Positions 36,648 through 45,615 of a stretch of 64,000 bases of DNA are shown here, piece after piece (position 1 is the first letter of the stretch; each line of letters starts with the position of its first letter). The notes below the pieces were generated by a model. That model was not told the DNA's origin. It worked only from the letters and a program-made list of their open reading frames with translations, and searched no databases. The stretch is from positions 1 through 64,000 of the forward strand of contig NZ_MAYH01000001.1 in NCBI RefSeq assembly GCF_001684975.1. The letters run 5' to 3'. A program made the translations under genes and the position numbers. This DNA is from Chryseobacterium artocarpi. GTDB taxonomy: Bacteria > Bacteroidota > Bacteroidia > Flavobacteriales > Weeksellaceae.

Positions 36648-38582
36648 CTAGAAGAGTTTAGCTTTGTCTGCACTGTTGTTCTCAATGATCTTTGCACTTT
36701 GCAGCGTCATATTCTCCTTATCGCTGAACATGGAGATCTTACCAGCCAATGACTGTGAAGTTTCCGATTGTCTGTGAATGCCTTTCTCAGCCATTTCCTG
36801 TCTGTTATCAGAAGTCTCTCTGATATCACCGGCTGCATTTTGAATAATATCTGTTCCGGCAATTGAAGTAATATTTACATTGGCTGAGTTTGATATATTT
36901 TCTCCTGCATTTAATGTAAAATTCTTACCAGCTATCATATCTATATTTTCACCAGCTTTAAAATACATATTTTTAGGCGCGGTTACGGTAATATTTCCTT
37001 TACCGTCCATCAAATAAGTATTTCCGCTTGGATCCTCTATGAAAATACTACCCTCCTTATCATTAAAGATTACTTTATTTCCACTTCTTGTCTGAATAGA
37101 TTTTATGTGATTATTCAGCCCACCACCAAGAGCTACCTGTCCGTGGAACATTCCTCCCATTGCGAAAGGAAAATCCGGATGATGATATTCAAAACCTACC
37201 ATAACCTGATCTCCCACTTCCGGAATAGCTACAAAACCTCTGTTTTGAGTAATAGCATCCGTTCCTCCGGCATCAGGGCTCATCATTCTGATAAAATGAG
37301 TGGTGTCTGGATTTCTCTGCCAATCAAACCTTACTTGTATTCTTCCTTGGTTGAGAGGGTCAGTATTAGAGATTACAGTAGCAACCTGAGGCTCAGCATT
37401 CGGAATGATAAAATCCGGCTTAGGCATGAAACCTGTTCCTTCTGCAATTGCTTCAAAACTTCCTTTATAATATCCTCGGGCATCTACCTCATGGGATGTT
37501 TCAGTGATGGTAACTTTTGTAAAATATGCCGTTTCATTACTGTCTGGTTTACGCATCTGAATATCAGCGGTACAGCCAGGATATAGAAAAGGAACCGTTG
37601 TATTTCCGGAAACGGTAAAAACTTCTACAGCCGCGCTTCCTGCTGCACTTTTCTGAGAATCATCCACATCCATGAACATATTGGCATTTACAGGAGCAGG
37701 AGAAAGTGAACGTGCCTTGAAAATGTTGCTGTTAAGCTCATAAGCTTTAGCAGGAACCTCTCCAAGATGTCTGATACTGCTTTCCGATCCTGTCATTTTA
37801 GTATGTTCGCTGCTGTTGTATCCGAAAAATTCAGGTTTTGTATGTACAGCTTTTAATTCTATCTGTACATCCGTTGCATTGCTTCCGTAGATAAGACGTA
37901 CCGGTTTTTCAGGAGCTGGAAGTTTTCCGAAGTGAAGAACCTCTCCGTCATAATAAAACTGTTCCCCATATGCCTCAGCAGTTCGTGCCAGATAGTTGTA
38001 ATGGGTTTCGTTATATTGTGAGCTGTAGTTGATGTAACTTTTATTCTGAGCATCTACCCTGAAATCAAATTTTTCAGAGCCGAGCGTTTCTTTAATGATT
38101 TTATCTGCAATTATTCCTGTATTTACAGACTGGCTTCCACCGAAACTCTGCGTATGAGGAGCAGAATCCATAAGAATAGTAGGGCTGTGACCTTTCAATA
38201 CAATATTTCCAAGGCTCATTCTTTCCTGGCTGAAAGCAGCTTTGGTAATCACCCCTACAAAGGTTCTTTCTGGGCTCTCATTTTCATAGTCTTTATATTT
38301 AAAAACTACTGTTATTCGTTTGCCCAGAAACAAACGGGCTTCTTCAAGATTATGATTTTGAGCTTCCCCTAACGTATCATGAGCCAGTGTAAGCTCAAAT
38401 TGATGATGGCGTCTCGCACTTTGCTGCAAACGAAAATGTTTGAAGTGTTTGATGGTCTTTCCTTCAATGATGATATCCAGCTTTACCACACGGTTGATTC
38501 CCGGAATATGGTTTCCTGAAATTTTATCAGCATTATCAGGCGCTTTATAACGATTCGGTTGAAATGAAAAATTACCCTCCAT
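36648..38582 (-). CDS. vgrG: VgrG (TssI), T6SS spike protein
   Basis: The 644-residue protein has the VgrG order. A gp27-like base fills residues ~25-390 (KHFKHFRLQQSARRHHQFELTL, RTFVGVITKAAF). An OB-fold follows at ~395-480 (GRIQVRFDWQ, HFIRMMSPDAGG, FVAIPEVGDQVMVGFEYHHPDFPFAMGG). A gp5-like beta-helix with repeating GNITVTAPKNM / GENIDMIAGKNF / GENISN units makes up the C-terminus. It forms the trimeric spike of the type VI system. No extra toxin domain is fused; the cargo gene follows by two bases. No tss structural genes are in this window, so it must use an apparatus encoded elsewhere. Confidence 0.93.
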   Translation of the reverse strand: MEGNFSFQPNRYKAPDNADKISGNHIPGINRVVKLDIIIEGKTIKHFKHFRLQQSARRHHQFELTLAHDTLGEAQNHNLEEARLFLGKRITVVFKYKDYENESPERTFVGVITKAAFSQERMSLGNIVLKGHSPTILMDSAPHTQSFGGSQSVNTGIIADKIIKETLGSEKFDFRVDAQNKSYINYSSQYNETHYNYLARTAEAYGEQFYYDGEVLHFGKLPAPEKPVRLIYGSNATDVQIELKAVHTKPEFFGYNSSEHTKMTGSESSIRHLGEVPAKAYELNSNIFKARSLSPAPVNANMFMDVDDSQKSAAGSAAVEVFTVSGNTTVPFLYPGCTADIQMRKPDSNETAYFTKVTITETSHEVDARGYYKGSFEAIAEGTGFMPKPDFIIPNAEPQVATVISNTDPLNQGRIQVRFDWQRNPDTTHFIRMMSPDAGGTDAITQNRGFVAIPEVGDQVMVGFEYHHPDFPFAMGGMFHGQVALGGGLNNHIKSIQTRSGNKVIFNDKEGSIFIEDPSGNTYLMDGKGNITVTAPKNMYFKAGENIDMIAGKNFTLNAGENISNSANVNITSIAGTDIIQNAAGDIRETSDNRQEMAEKGIHRQSETSQSLAGKISMFSDKENMTLQSAKIIENNSADKAKLF

Positions 38583-38722
38583 GATTAATATTGTGTTTTT
38601 GTTAGTTTGTTTTGCAGATTATCGTTGAAATAATTTTTTCTCTTTAAATTTTAAGTGATAATCTGTTGATTTTCATTGTGTATCAGGACAAATTGTATGA
38701 ATTTGTAATGATAATCAAACTG

Positions 38723-38756
38723 ACAAGACAGAATCCTTTTTTGAATTCTGCCCTGT
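38723..38756 (-). terminator. Stem-loop between hcp and vgrG
   Basis: On the minus strand ACAGGGCAGAAT pairs with ATTCTGTCTTGT, with two G-U pairs, around a ten-base A-rich loop. No T tract follows, so it may be an attenuator or an mRNA-stabilising hairpin after hcp rather than a full terminator. It lies about 30 bases past the hcp stop. Confidence 0.5.
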
Positions 38757-38788
38757 TAGTTCTAATATTGTAAGTGATTTTCTTAAGA

Positions 38789-39193
38789 TTAAGACGGCCA
38801 CGCACCGAAATAAGAAGAATTACCAAGGTCAATTTGCTCTGCACTCACTACAAAGCTGATATACATACTGTTGTCATCCACTGCATCGAAGTCTACTTCA
38901 TGCTGGATTACGTAACCGTTGTTCCACTTTAATGTTGTTAAAGTTCCTTCTTCGTGAGACTTGTTGAATGTAATTTCTCCTACTGTAGGTTTGTATTTTC
39001 CGTTTAGTAAGCTTTCAAGAATGTCAGATTTATCAGTAGCTTCTACTGTGATTTTGATCAATGCATTAGAAGGGTCAGATGCTACACGTCCAGAAACGTC
39101 TGTAGATCTTGAAACGCTATAATTAAGCTTTAATAATTTTTGCCCTTCACCGTTGTTGAATTTTAAAATTCCTCTAGAATTTCTTTCTGCCAT
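38789..39193 (-). CDS. tssD: Hcp (TssD), T6SS tube protein
   Basis: The 134-residue protein matches the Bacteroidota Hcp/TssD type. It has an N-terminal MAERNSRGILKFNNGEG, then YSVSRSTDVSGRVASDPSN (about residues 26-44), ITVEATDKSDILESLL, and a C-terminal ISFVVSAEQIDLGNSSYFGAWP. Hcp hexamers stack to form the inner tube of the type VI system. The gene leads the cargo locus, 206 bases before vgrG, with its own promoter and a hairpin after it, which would allow much higher expression of hcp than of the genes behind it. Confidence 0.93.
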   Translation of the reverse strand: MAERNSRGILKFNNGEGQKLLKLNYSVSRSTDVSGRVASDPSNALIKITVEATDKSDILESLLNGKYKPTVGEITFNKSHEEGTLTTLKWNNGYVIQHEVDFDAVDDNSMYISFVVSAEQIDLGNSSYFGAWPS

Positions 39194-39240
39194 GATTAAT
39201 AGTTTTTAATTAATATTATGTAATTTGATCTATATGTTTC

Positions 39241-39248
39241 CAAAAATA
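39241..39248 (-). promoter_or_regulatory. -7 box of the hcp promoter
   Basis: TATTTTTG on the minus strand fits TAnnTTTG and lies 48 bases before the hcp ATG. The -33 region is weak (TTTC rather than TTTG). Confidence 0.5.
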
Positions 39249-39382
39249 GAGGTATTTATAATATAATTAAAAGAAATGCGAGAAAATTTTAAAAAGTGTA
39301 GTAGTTCTTCTACTAACAAGTGTTAGGTTTTTTATGTATATATTTGTTTATTAGTAGCTTGTAGTCGTGGTTTGGCTGTATT

Positions 39383-40351
39383 TTAGGAATTTTTAGAAAG
39401 GATAGAGTTGATAATTATATTCGCATGAATCCTCGAATTCTCAATGAACCAAAGATGAGTATCTTTCCCACCGCAGACTACTCCGGCAAGATAAAGATCA
39501 GGAATATTTGTTTCCATAGTTTCAAAATTATACTGTGGATTCAGGTAATCTCCATTCAGTTCTATTCCTGAATTTCTCAGAAAATCAAAATCCGGAAGAT
39601 AACCTGTCATTGCCAGTACAAAATCATTTTCAATCTCATGAGTATGCTGATTTTCATCTTTAAAAACTACAGAGTTTTCCTTTATTTCTATGATTTCTGC
39701 ATTAAAATGAGCTTTAATGCTTCCTTCTGCAATTCTGTTCTCAATATCAGGTTTTACCCAATATTTTACACTCTTTGAAATTTCGGAATGACGAATGATC
39801 ATGGTAACTTCGGCACCTTTTCTATACGTTTCAAGGGCTGCGTCCACCGCTGAATTGCTTGATCCTACCACTACAATTTTTTGTCTTGCATATGGATAAG
39901 GCTCAGTGTAGTAATGTTTTACTTTTGGAAGATTTTCTCCCGGAATATTCATGAGGTTTGGAATATCATAGAATCCTGTAGCAACCACTACATTTTTTGC
40001 CAAATAATTTGCTTTTGTTGTTTCAATCTGAAATATTCCGTTTTCTTTAGAGACTTTTAAAACTTTTTCATAAAGATGAATGTTGAGGTCTTTCTGTCTT
40101 GCAATACCCTGATAATATTCTAAAGCATCCTGTCTGCCTGGTTTTGGGGCTGTAGAAATAAAAGGAACGTTGTCAATTTCAAGCTTTTCAGCTGTAGAAA
40201 AGAAACGCATATATAAAGGATAATGATATAAGGAATTTACTATGGTTCCTTTTTCAATAATTAAATAATTCAGATTGTTTTTTTGAGCTTCAATAGCACA
40301 GTTTAAGCCAATAGGTCCTGCTCCGATAATAAGAATATCCAAAATTTCCAT
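39383..40351 (-). CDS. ypdA: YpdA-family FAD/NADPH oxidoreductase (bacillithiol disulfide reductase type)
   Basis: The 322-residue protein has an N-terminal FAD motif (IIGAGPIGLNCAIEA, about residues 8-22). The characteristic YpdA segment YPLYMRFFSTAEKLEIDNVPF is at ~45-65. A second dinucleotide motif, KIVVVGSSNSAVDAALE, is at ~157-173, and a C-terminal DLYLAGVVCGGKDTHLWFIENSR closes the FAD site. YpdA (Bdr) enzymes reduce bacillithiol disulfide with NADPH and lack the CxxC of thioredoxin reductases, as here. A TACCTTTG box lies only four bases from the ATG, suggesting a leaderless mRNA. It is a single gene. Confidence 0.88.
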   Translation of the reverse strand: MEILDILIIGAGPIGLNCAIEAQKNNLNYLIIEKGTIVNSLYHYPLYMRFFSTAEKLEIDNVPFISTAPKPGRQDALEYYQGIARQKDLNIHLYEKVLKVSKENGIFQIETTKANYLAKNVVVATGFYDIPNLMNIPGENLPKVKHYYTEPYPYARQKIVVVGSSNSAVDAALETYRKGAEVTMIIRHSEISKSVKYWVKPDIENRIAEGSIKAHFNAEIIEIKENSVVFKDENQHTHEIENDFVLAMTGYLPDFDFLRNSGIELNGDYLNPQYNFETMETNIPDLYLAGVVCGGKDTHLWFIENSRIHANIIINSILSKNS

Positions 40352-40355
40352 TTAA

Positions 40356-40363
40356 CAAAGGTA
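40356..40363 (-). promoter_or_regulatory. -7 box abutting the ypdA start
   Basis: TACCTTTG on the minus strand is followed by TTAA and the ATG. If it is used, transcription would start at or very near the first codon. Confidence 0.55.
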
Positions 40364-40511
40364 CGATGTAAATGGGAAAAGGAGTGAATGAATCGTTTAA
40401 ATCTAAAATATCTATATTTTAATATTATAAAGCATAAACGATGTATCTCGTGCTCTATAAGCTGTGGCATCAGTTTTGGTGCTTTTTAAAACTATTATAA
40501 AATTATAAATT

Positions 40512-41153
40512 ATGAAAAGATTACTTATTTCAATGCTTGTATTGGGTTTGGTGGTTGCCTGTAAGAAAGAGCCTGGAAAACCAGTCCCAAATGAAATTGA
40601 TACAATTGCCAGAATAAATCCGGACAGTGCAAAAGTTGTGAAGAATGATACCTTGAAAATGGCAGGTTTGAAGAAGACAAATGATGAGGTTTTACAAACT
40701 TTAAAAGCTAAAGATTATAAAACTTTTGCAACATTTATCCATCCTGAAAAAGGAATTAGTTTTTCTATGTATGCTTTTGTAGATCCTAAGAAAGACAAAC
40801 ATTTTTCTAAAGCAGAATTTGAAAAATACCAGCCTACAAAAACATTATTCACCTGGGGAGAAATGGATGGATCCGGTGATCCTTACAAGGCTACAATCAA
40901 TGATTATCTCGGAAAATGGGTTTTTTCAGGTGATTTTACGACCTCCCAATATTCTCAGAGTAAATTTATAGCTGGTGGTAATTCTCTGAATAATCTTGAA
41001 AAAATATATCCTCATAAAGACTTTACAGAAAACTATATCAAAGGAACTGAAAAAACTAGTGAAATGGATTGGAAAACGCTGCGTTTTGTTTTTGAAGAAT
41101 TTCAGGGGAAATATTACCTGATTGCTGTTGTAAATGACCAATGGACGATTTAA
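40512..41153 (+). CDS. Lipoprotein of unknown function
   Basis: The 213-residue protein starts with a lipoprotein signal (MKRLLISMLVLGLVVACKK, Cys about residue 17). The mature part has a helical linker, then mixed strands (YKTFATFIHPEKGISFSMYAF, KTLFTWGEMDGSGDP, WKTLRFVFEEFQGKYYLIAVVNDQW) resembling small NTF2-like or SnoaL-like domains. No family is certain. It stands alone between genes on the opposite strand and ends at a palindromic repeat. Confidence 0.7.
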   Translation: MKRLLISMLVLGLVVACKKEPGKPVPNEIDTIARINPDSAKVVKNDTLKMAGLKKTNDEVLQTLKAKDYKTFATFIHPEKGISFSMYAFVDPKKDKHFSKAEFEKYQPTKTLFTWGEMDGSGDPYKATINDYLGKWVFSGDFTTSQYSQSKFIAGGNSLNNLEKIYPHKDFTENYIKGTEKTSEMDWKTLRFVFEEFQGKYYLIAVVNDQWTI

Positions 41154-41291
41154 AAGTTAGAAGCCGGATGTAGGAAGCTGGAAGAAGTTTTAGTTATAAA
41201 AGGTAAAAGTGATTTTCAAATATATTCTGAAGGTGAAAAATGACAATTGTTTTTCCAAATTTTATAAACCCCTTCTTCCAGCTTCTAACTT
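41154..41291. repeat. Inverted repeat with AAGTTAGAAGC...GAAGCTGGAAGAAG arms
   Basis: GAAGCTGGAAGAAG (41174-41187) is inverted as CTTCTTCCAGCTTC (41272-41285). Both arms continue into AAGTTAGAAGC, the left one interrupted by about 13 inserted bases. The span separates two convergent genes and looks like a small dispersed palindromic element. Confidence 0.65.
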
Positions 41292-41298
41292 GTTTTCT

Positions 41299-42594
41299 TT
41301 ATAAAATTTCGCTGAGTTGCTTGGTAAGATTTTTTCGTGAAAACTGCTCAATGTGTTGAGTGTTTTCAGATAGTTGACCGCTTTTCCAGAGATCGAATTT
41401 CTCAAGGATGAATTTTTTTACAGTTTCAGAATCACTGTAGCTGAAATGTTTTCCAGCTTGAGTTTCATCCAATATTTTTGAGACATCAGCCTGATCGGGA
41501 CCAAATGATAAAATCTGTTTTCCTGAAGCCAGATATTCGAATATTTTTCCGGGAATAATTCCTTTTGAGGATTCATTTGGGAAATTTGTGATCAGTAATA
41601 TTTCTGAGTTTTGCATTTCTTCCACAGCTTTACCATGGGCAAGATATCCAAGGTTCAGGATATGATTTTTTAAACTTGAATTTTCAATAAAATTTAAGAT
41701 CTTATCATCAATTCTTCCGACAAATTTTAAACTAAAATGGTTGGCAAAATCAGTGTTTTCTTTTACCAATTCATCCAGAACTTTCCAAAGATTTTCAGGG
41801 TTTCTGAGTTGTTCCAAAACACCGATATAGCTTAGAGTGAACTTATCCTTCAGTATGTTTTCAGTTTGTTCTTTTGCCTTGTCGGAGTCACTTTCATCAA
41901 ATCCATTAGTAATACAAACTGAATTAGCTCCTCCTTTACGGAAATTTTCAGCATCCGTATAACTTGTAGCAAGTGTAATGTCTGCATTTTTGAATACTGC
42001 ACTTTCCAGTTGGCGGTGTTTTTTATCAGAGCTTTTGGTTAATTTTAAGTGCTTGTAATAGGAAATTTCAGTCCATGGATCGCGAAAGTCGGCAATCCAT
42101 TTAAGATTGGGAAATTTATCTTTTAATCCTAATCCAATCAGGTGAAGAGAGTGGGGTGGACCTGAAGTTACAATTGTATTAATATTATTTTCTTGTATAT
42201 ATTTCTCAAGAAACTGAATGGAAGGTTTTACCCAGAAAACTCTTGCATCAGGAATGAAAAAGTTTCCTCTTACCCAAATAGATAATTTAGATTTCCAGCT
42301 TTGATTTTTACCAACATCAAATTGTCCCGCCTTAAATTTTTTATTGCTTTTATTAAGCTTTTCAGCCAGCTGATAAGGTTCCCATATTTTAGTTCTTACG
42401 ATTTCAATATCTTTAGGAACGTCCTTCATCAGGGTTTCATCCAGTAATGGATAACTTGGATTTTCAGGAGTATAAATGACCGGTTTCCAGCCAAATTCCG
42501 GCAGATATTTTGCAAACTTCAGCCATCTTTGAACACCAGGACCTCCCGCAGGAGGCCAGTAATAGGTGATGATCAATATTTTCTTTTGTTCCAT
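41299..42594 (-). CDS. Glycosyltransferase, GT4-like
   Basis: The 431-residue protein has a GT-B fold pattern. The N-terminus is ILIITYYWPPAGGPGVQRWLKF with the flexible GGPGVQR loop; the linker contains WIADFRDPW, and the C-terminal domain has TLSYIGVLEQLRNPENLW and GIIPGKIFEYLASGKQIL, where the EYLASGK segment binds the nucleotide-sugar donor. It likely adds a sugar during surface polysaccharide or glycolipid synthesis. The donor and acceptor are unknown. It follows the YfhO-type gene on the same strand after 146 bases that hold a repeat. Confidence 0.85.
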   Translation of the reverse strand: MEQKKILIITYYWPPAGGPGVQRWLKFAKYLPEFGWKPVIYTPENPSYPLLDETLMKDVPKDIEIVRTKIWEPYQLAEKLNKSNKKFKAGQFDVGKNQSWKSKLSIWVRGNFFIPDARVFWVKPSIQFLEKYIQENNINTIVTSGPPHSLHLIGLGLKDKFPNLKWIADFRDPWTEISYYKHLKLTKSSDKKHRQLESAVFKNADITLATSYTDAENFRKGGANSVCITNGFDESDSDKAKEQTENILKDKFTLSYIGVLEQLRNPENLWKVLDELVKENTDFANHFSLKFVGRIDDKILNFIENSSLKNHILNLGYLAHGKAVEEMQNSEILLITNFPNESSKGIIPGKIFEYLASGKQILSFGPDQADVSKILDETQAGKHFSYSDSETVKKFILEKFDLWKSGQLSENTQHIEQFSRKNLTKQLSEIL

Positions 42595-42620
42595 TATTTA
42601 TGAATCGTCTATTATTCATT

Positions 42621-42660
42621 TGTCATTCTGAACGGAGCGAAGCGTAGTGAAGAATCTCAT
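42621..42660. repeat. Dispersed-repeat-like sequence (TGTCATTCTGAACGGAGCG type)
   Basis: The sequence TGTCATTCTGAACGGAGCG, followed by AAGCGTAGTGAAGAATCTCA, resembles a short intergenic repeat found widely in Bacteroidota and other genomes. It lies between the glycosyltransferase and YfhO-type genes. The repeat status rests on recall, since only this copy is in the window. Confidence 0.5.
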
Positions 42661-42740
42661 TCTAGCTCTTCATTCAGAAATTTCCAATTGGAATTGTATT
42701 CTTTAATTAAATTTAGTCTTCTTTAGCTTACAATAATAAA

Positions 42741-45281
42741 TTATGCATTAGGTTCAACTAAAGCTTCTTTCTTTTTGTTTTTATTCATCCAGAAAATTCC
42801 AAATGCAGCCAATGCGATGAATAATCCGAAGCTAAGAAGAGAAAACCATTTTCCCTTTTCAATTACCTCAGGTTCGAAAACCATTCTGATTTGATGACTT
42901 CCTGCCGGTACATGCACTGCACGAAGTAAATAATCTGCTTTAATGTAAGGAACTTCTTTTCCGTCTACAGAAACTTTCCATCCGTGTGGGTAATAAATTT
43001 CAGAGAAAACGGCAAGCTGAGGGGTTTTCGACTGAGATTTGAATTCCAGTTCATTAGGTTCATATTTCGTCAGATTGATGAATGCCGTAGAGTCTGCCTG
43101 AACAGGTTTATTATCAAAATAAGATTTGTCAGAAGAAGCTACAACAGCTGTCTTTTTATTATCGATAACTCCGATTGACTTGATTTCTTCGTTTGGAGTT
43201 TCTACAAATTTAATGTCGCTTACAAACCATGCGTTTCCGTTAGCTTTTGGATTGGGAACAACCTGTGGTTGTTCAGGACCTCCGAAAACCATATACTTTG
43301 CATTCAATAGATTTAGGACGTTTGGTGTTTTTACACTGTCAATACTATTGATATACTCATTAAGGACATCGTCATATCTTCTCAGTTTTACAGCGTGATA
43401 ACCTCCGATAGAAGCTTTGAAGTAAGAGGTATTTGTTTCACTTGTTACTCCTAAAGTCTGGTTATAGATTCTGTAGTGTGCTTTGTCTTTATCAGCAATT
43501 ATTTCTAATGTCTTGTTGATATTTACTGTAGATAAAATAGATTCAAGGTTTGGATTTCCCTGTACTTTTTCTACTAATAAGTCTGAGCTTTCAGTTTGGA
43601 AAGGATTTTCAGCAAAGATCTTGTCTACATAGTTTTCGTCATTTAAATAACGTTTGTTTACCGTCCATAAATCAAATAAACTTATTACACCAATCACAAC
43701 CAAAGCAATATTCTGGTTAAGTTTTTTCTTTAAGCTTAAGAATAATGCTGCTGCTGCAATTGCCACATAGATGAATGCTTTTATAGCATCTATTCTGAAC
43801 AGTTTATATCTTTCATCTACAAGATAATCCAGTAAGAAAGGAGGGAAGTATGTCTTCTCATTAGCTGTAGAGAATCCAAGTAAAGATTTTCCGAAAACTA
43901 AAAGAATTAATAATAATCCCAATGTTCCACCACTTACATACATGAGGATCTTTTGTTTGTATTCCTCTGTAAGCTTTTCATCTGTAAAGAATCTGTATAG
44001 CCCTAAAATAGCAATTAAAGGGAATAGTAATTCAACTACGACAAGGATTGAAGATGGTGCTCTGAATTTGTTGTAAAACGGAACAAAATCAATGAAGAAA
44101 TCGGATAACGGCATAAAGTTGCTTCCCCAAGCCAATAGAATGGTTAAAATTGAAGCACTCAAAATCCAATAACGGTATTTTTTCGATGCGAAGAAGAATC
44201 CTAGTACGGCAAGGAAACATACAATAGCTCCCTGATAAGCCGGTCCGGAAGTACCGGGCTGATCTCCCCAATAGGTCATTCCGCTGAAACCTTTTGAAAT
44301 TCTGTCCATTTCAGCTTGTAAACCTACATTTTCCTGTACAAGTTCCTGCACTCTGTTCATCATTGCTTTTGCTTCAGGCTCCTGGCTTCCACCACCCATT
44401 AATCTTGGAATGAATAGGTTTAATGTTTCAAGTTGTCCGTAGCTCCACATCAGCATACTTTCTTTATCCATTCCGGATTTCCCTGAAGTATGACTGTCGT
44501 TTGTTAAAATCTGTTTTCCACGTACGGTTTCTTTTACGTACTCAGAATTTGCCATGATTCTCTGAGAGTTCATTCCAACCCCGATTACACAAGATGCAGC
44601 AATGATTCCTGAAGAAATAAGGAAATGTTTCATCGGTGTCTTTTTCTGAATCGCTCTGATCAGTTCAGACAGGAATAAGAATCCTAATGCAAGGAAAAGA
44701 TAATAGGTCATCTGCGGGTGGTTCGCTGCAATTTGAAGTCCCATAAAAAGGGTTGTTACAATGAATCCCCAGATGTATTGTTTTCGGATATAAACTAATA
44801 GAATTCCGGCAAGAAGCGGAGCAAAATATTCAATGGTATTTACTTTTCCGTTGTGTCCCGCCGCAATAATGATGTAAAAATAAGTGGAAAGTCCGAAGAA
44901 TGTAGCACCCAACAGGGCGTATTTCCAGTTTCTGACCACTACCATTCCCAAAAGGAAAAAACCTGCAAAAAGCAGGAAGAGATAATTGACCGGTCTTGGC
45001 AGAAAATTCAGATTGCTGTCGATTTTCTTGATGATATCACCTTTAAACTGGCTACCCATCTGATAAGTCGGCATTCCCCCGAACATGGAATCACTCCAAT
45101 AGGTTTCATTTCCTGTATTGGCTCTATAGTCTAGTAGTTCTTTTGCGCCTCCTCTGTATTGAACAATATCATGCTGGAAAAGCTGTTTTCCTGAAAATAC
45201 AGGGGTTGAATATAAAAATGCTAAAACTATAAATACTACTAATGAAATTGCAATATAAATTAAGTTTTTATTTTTTGCCAT
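42741..45281 (-). CDS. YfhO-family multi-pass membrane protein
   Basis: The 846-residue protein has an N-terminal membrane segment, then PVFSGKQLFQHDIVQYRGGAKELLDYR and MFGGMPTYQMGSQF, typical of the YfhO/bacterial membrane protein family. About a dozen further hydrophobic segments span residues ~85-520, and an extracytoplasmic domain (~540-790) ends in the block FSEIYYPHGWKVSVDGKEVPY before a last TM helix. YfhO proteins have a GT-C-like fold and are linked to glycosylation of surface polymers in Firmicutes; the role here is unknown. A DUF4834 gene lies 31 bases upstream. Confidence 0.88.
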   Translation of the reverse strand: MAKNKNLIYIAISLVVFIVLAFLYSTPVFSGKQLFQHDIVQYRGGAKELLDYRANTGNETYWSDSMFGGMPTYQMGSQFKGDIIKKIDSNLNFLPRPVNYLFLLFAGFFLLGMVVVRNWKYALLGATFFGLSTYFYIIIAAGHNGKVNTIEYFAPLLAGILLVYIRKQYIWGFIVTTLFMGLQIAANHPQMTYYLFLALGFLFLSELIRAIQKKTPMKHFLISSGIIAASCVIGVGMNSQRIMANSEYVKETVRGKQILTNDSHTSGKSGMDKESMLMWSYGQLETLNLFIPRLMGGGSQEPEAKAMMNRVQELVQENVGLQAEMDRISKGFSGMTYWGDQPGTSGPAYQGAIVCFLAVLGFFFASKKYRYWILSASILTILLAWGSNFMPLSDFFIDFVPFYNKFRAPSSILVVVELLFPLIAILGLYRFFTDEKLTEEYKQKILMYVSGGTLGLLLILLVFGKSLLGFSTANEKTYFPPFLLDYLVDERYKLFRIDAIKAFIYVAIAAAALFLSLKKKLNQNIALVVIGVISLFDLWTVNKRYLNDENYVDKIFAENPFQTESSDLLVEKVQGNPNLESILSTVNINKTLEIIADKDKAHYRIYNQTLGVTSETNTSYFKASIGGYHAVKLRRYDDVLNEYINSIDSVKTPNVLNLLNAKYMVFGGPEQPQVVPNPKANGNAWFVSDIKFVETPNEEIKSIGVIDNKKTAVVASSDKSYFDNKPVQADSTAFINLTKYEPNELEFKSQSKTPQLAVFSEIYYPHGWKVSVDGKEVPYIKADYLLRAVHVPAGSHQIRMVFEPEVIEKGKWFSLLSFGLFIALAAFGIFWMNKNKKKEALVEPNA

Positions 45282-45312
45282 GCTGGTTATTATCTTTTAT
45301 TTCTTGGATTTT

Positions 45313-45543
45313 CTACCTTTTGTCATTACTCTCTTTTACCTCTTCATAGTCTACGGTTTCTGCATCCCATTTAAGGTTTTGTTTGTTATTCTTATTCGAG
45401 TTGTTGATGTCCTCATGTCTGTTATTTTGGCTCTGATTATTGAACCTGTAGCTGTAAAAAGTCTTAAAGAAGATCCTTTTCAGAATATTCCAGACAAAGA
45501 AAATAACGATAGCAGAGAGTACTAACTCAAGAATGTACTTCAT
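45313..45543 (-). CDS. DUF4834-type small membrane protein
   Basis: The 76-residue protein has one N-terminal membrane helix (YILELVLSAIVIFFVWNILKRIFF) and a polar tail rich in Asn that ends in WDAETVDYEEVKE. This is the pattern of DUF4834 proteins of Bacteroidota, whose role is unknown. It precedes the YfhO-type gene by 31 bases, so they may be co-transcribed. The C-terminal acidic block is the conserved part of the family. Confidence 0.75.
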   Translation of the reverse strand: MKYILELVLSAIVIFFVWNILKRIFFKTFYSYRFNNQSQNNRHEDINNSNKNNKQNLKWDAETVDYEEVKESNDKR

Positions 45544-45559
45544 AACTTTTGAATTTAAA

Positions 45560-45602
45560 GTTTAAGGCTCAGTGTTGATTGTTTTTATCCTGAACCTTAA
45601 AC
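45560..45602. terminator. Hairpin between DUF6263 and DUF4834 genes
   Basis: GTTTAAGGCTCAG pairs with CTGAACCTTAAAC with one mismatch, around a 17-base loop. It lies just past the stop of the 45616-46665 gene on the minus strand and probably ends that transcript. Confidence 0.6.
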
Positions 45603-45615
45603 GTTTTGTTTTTAA

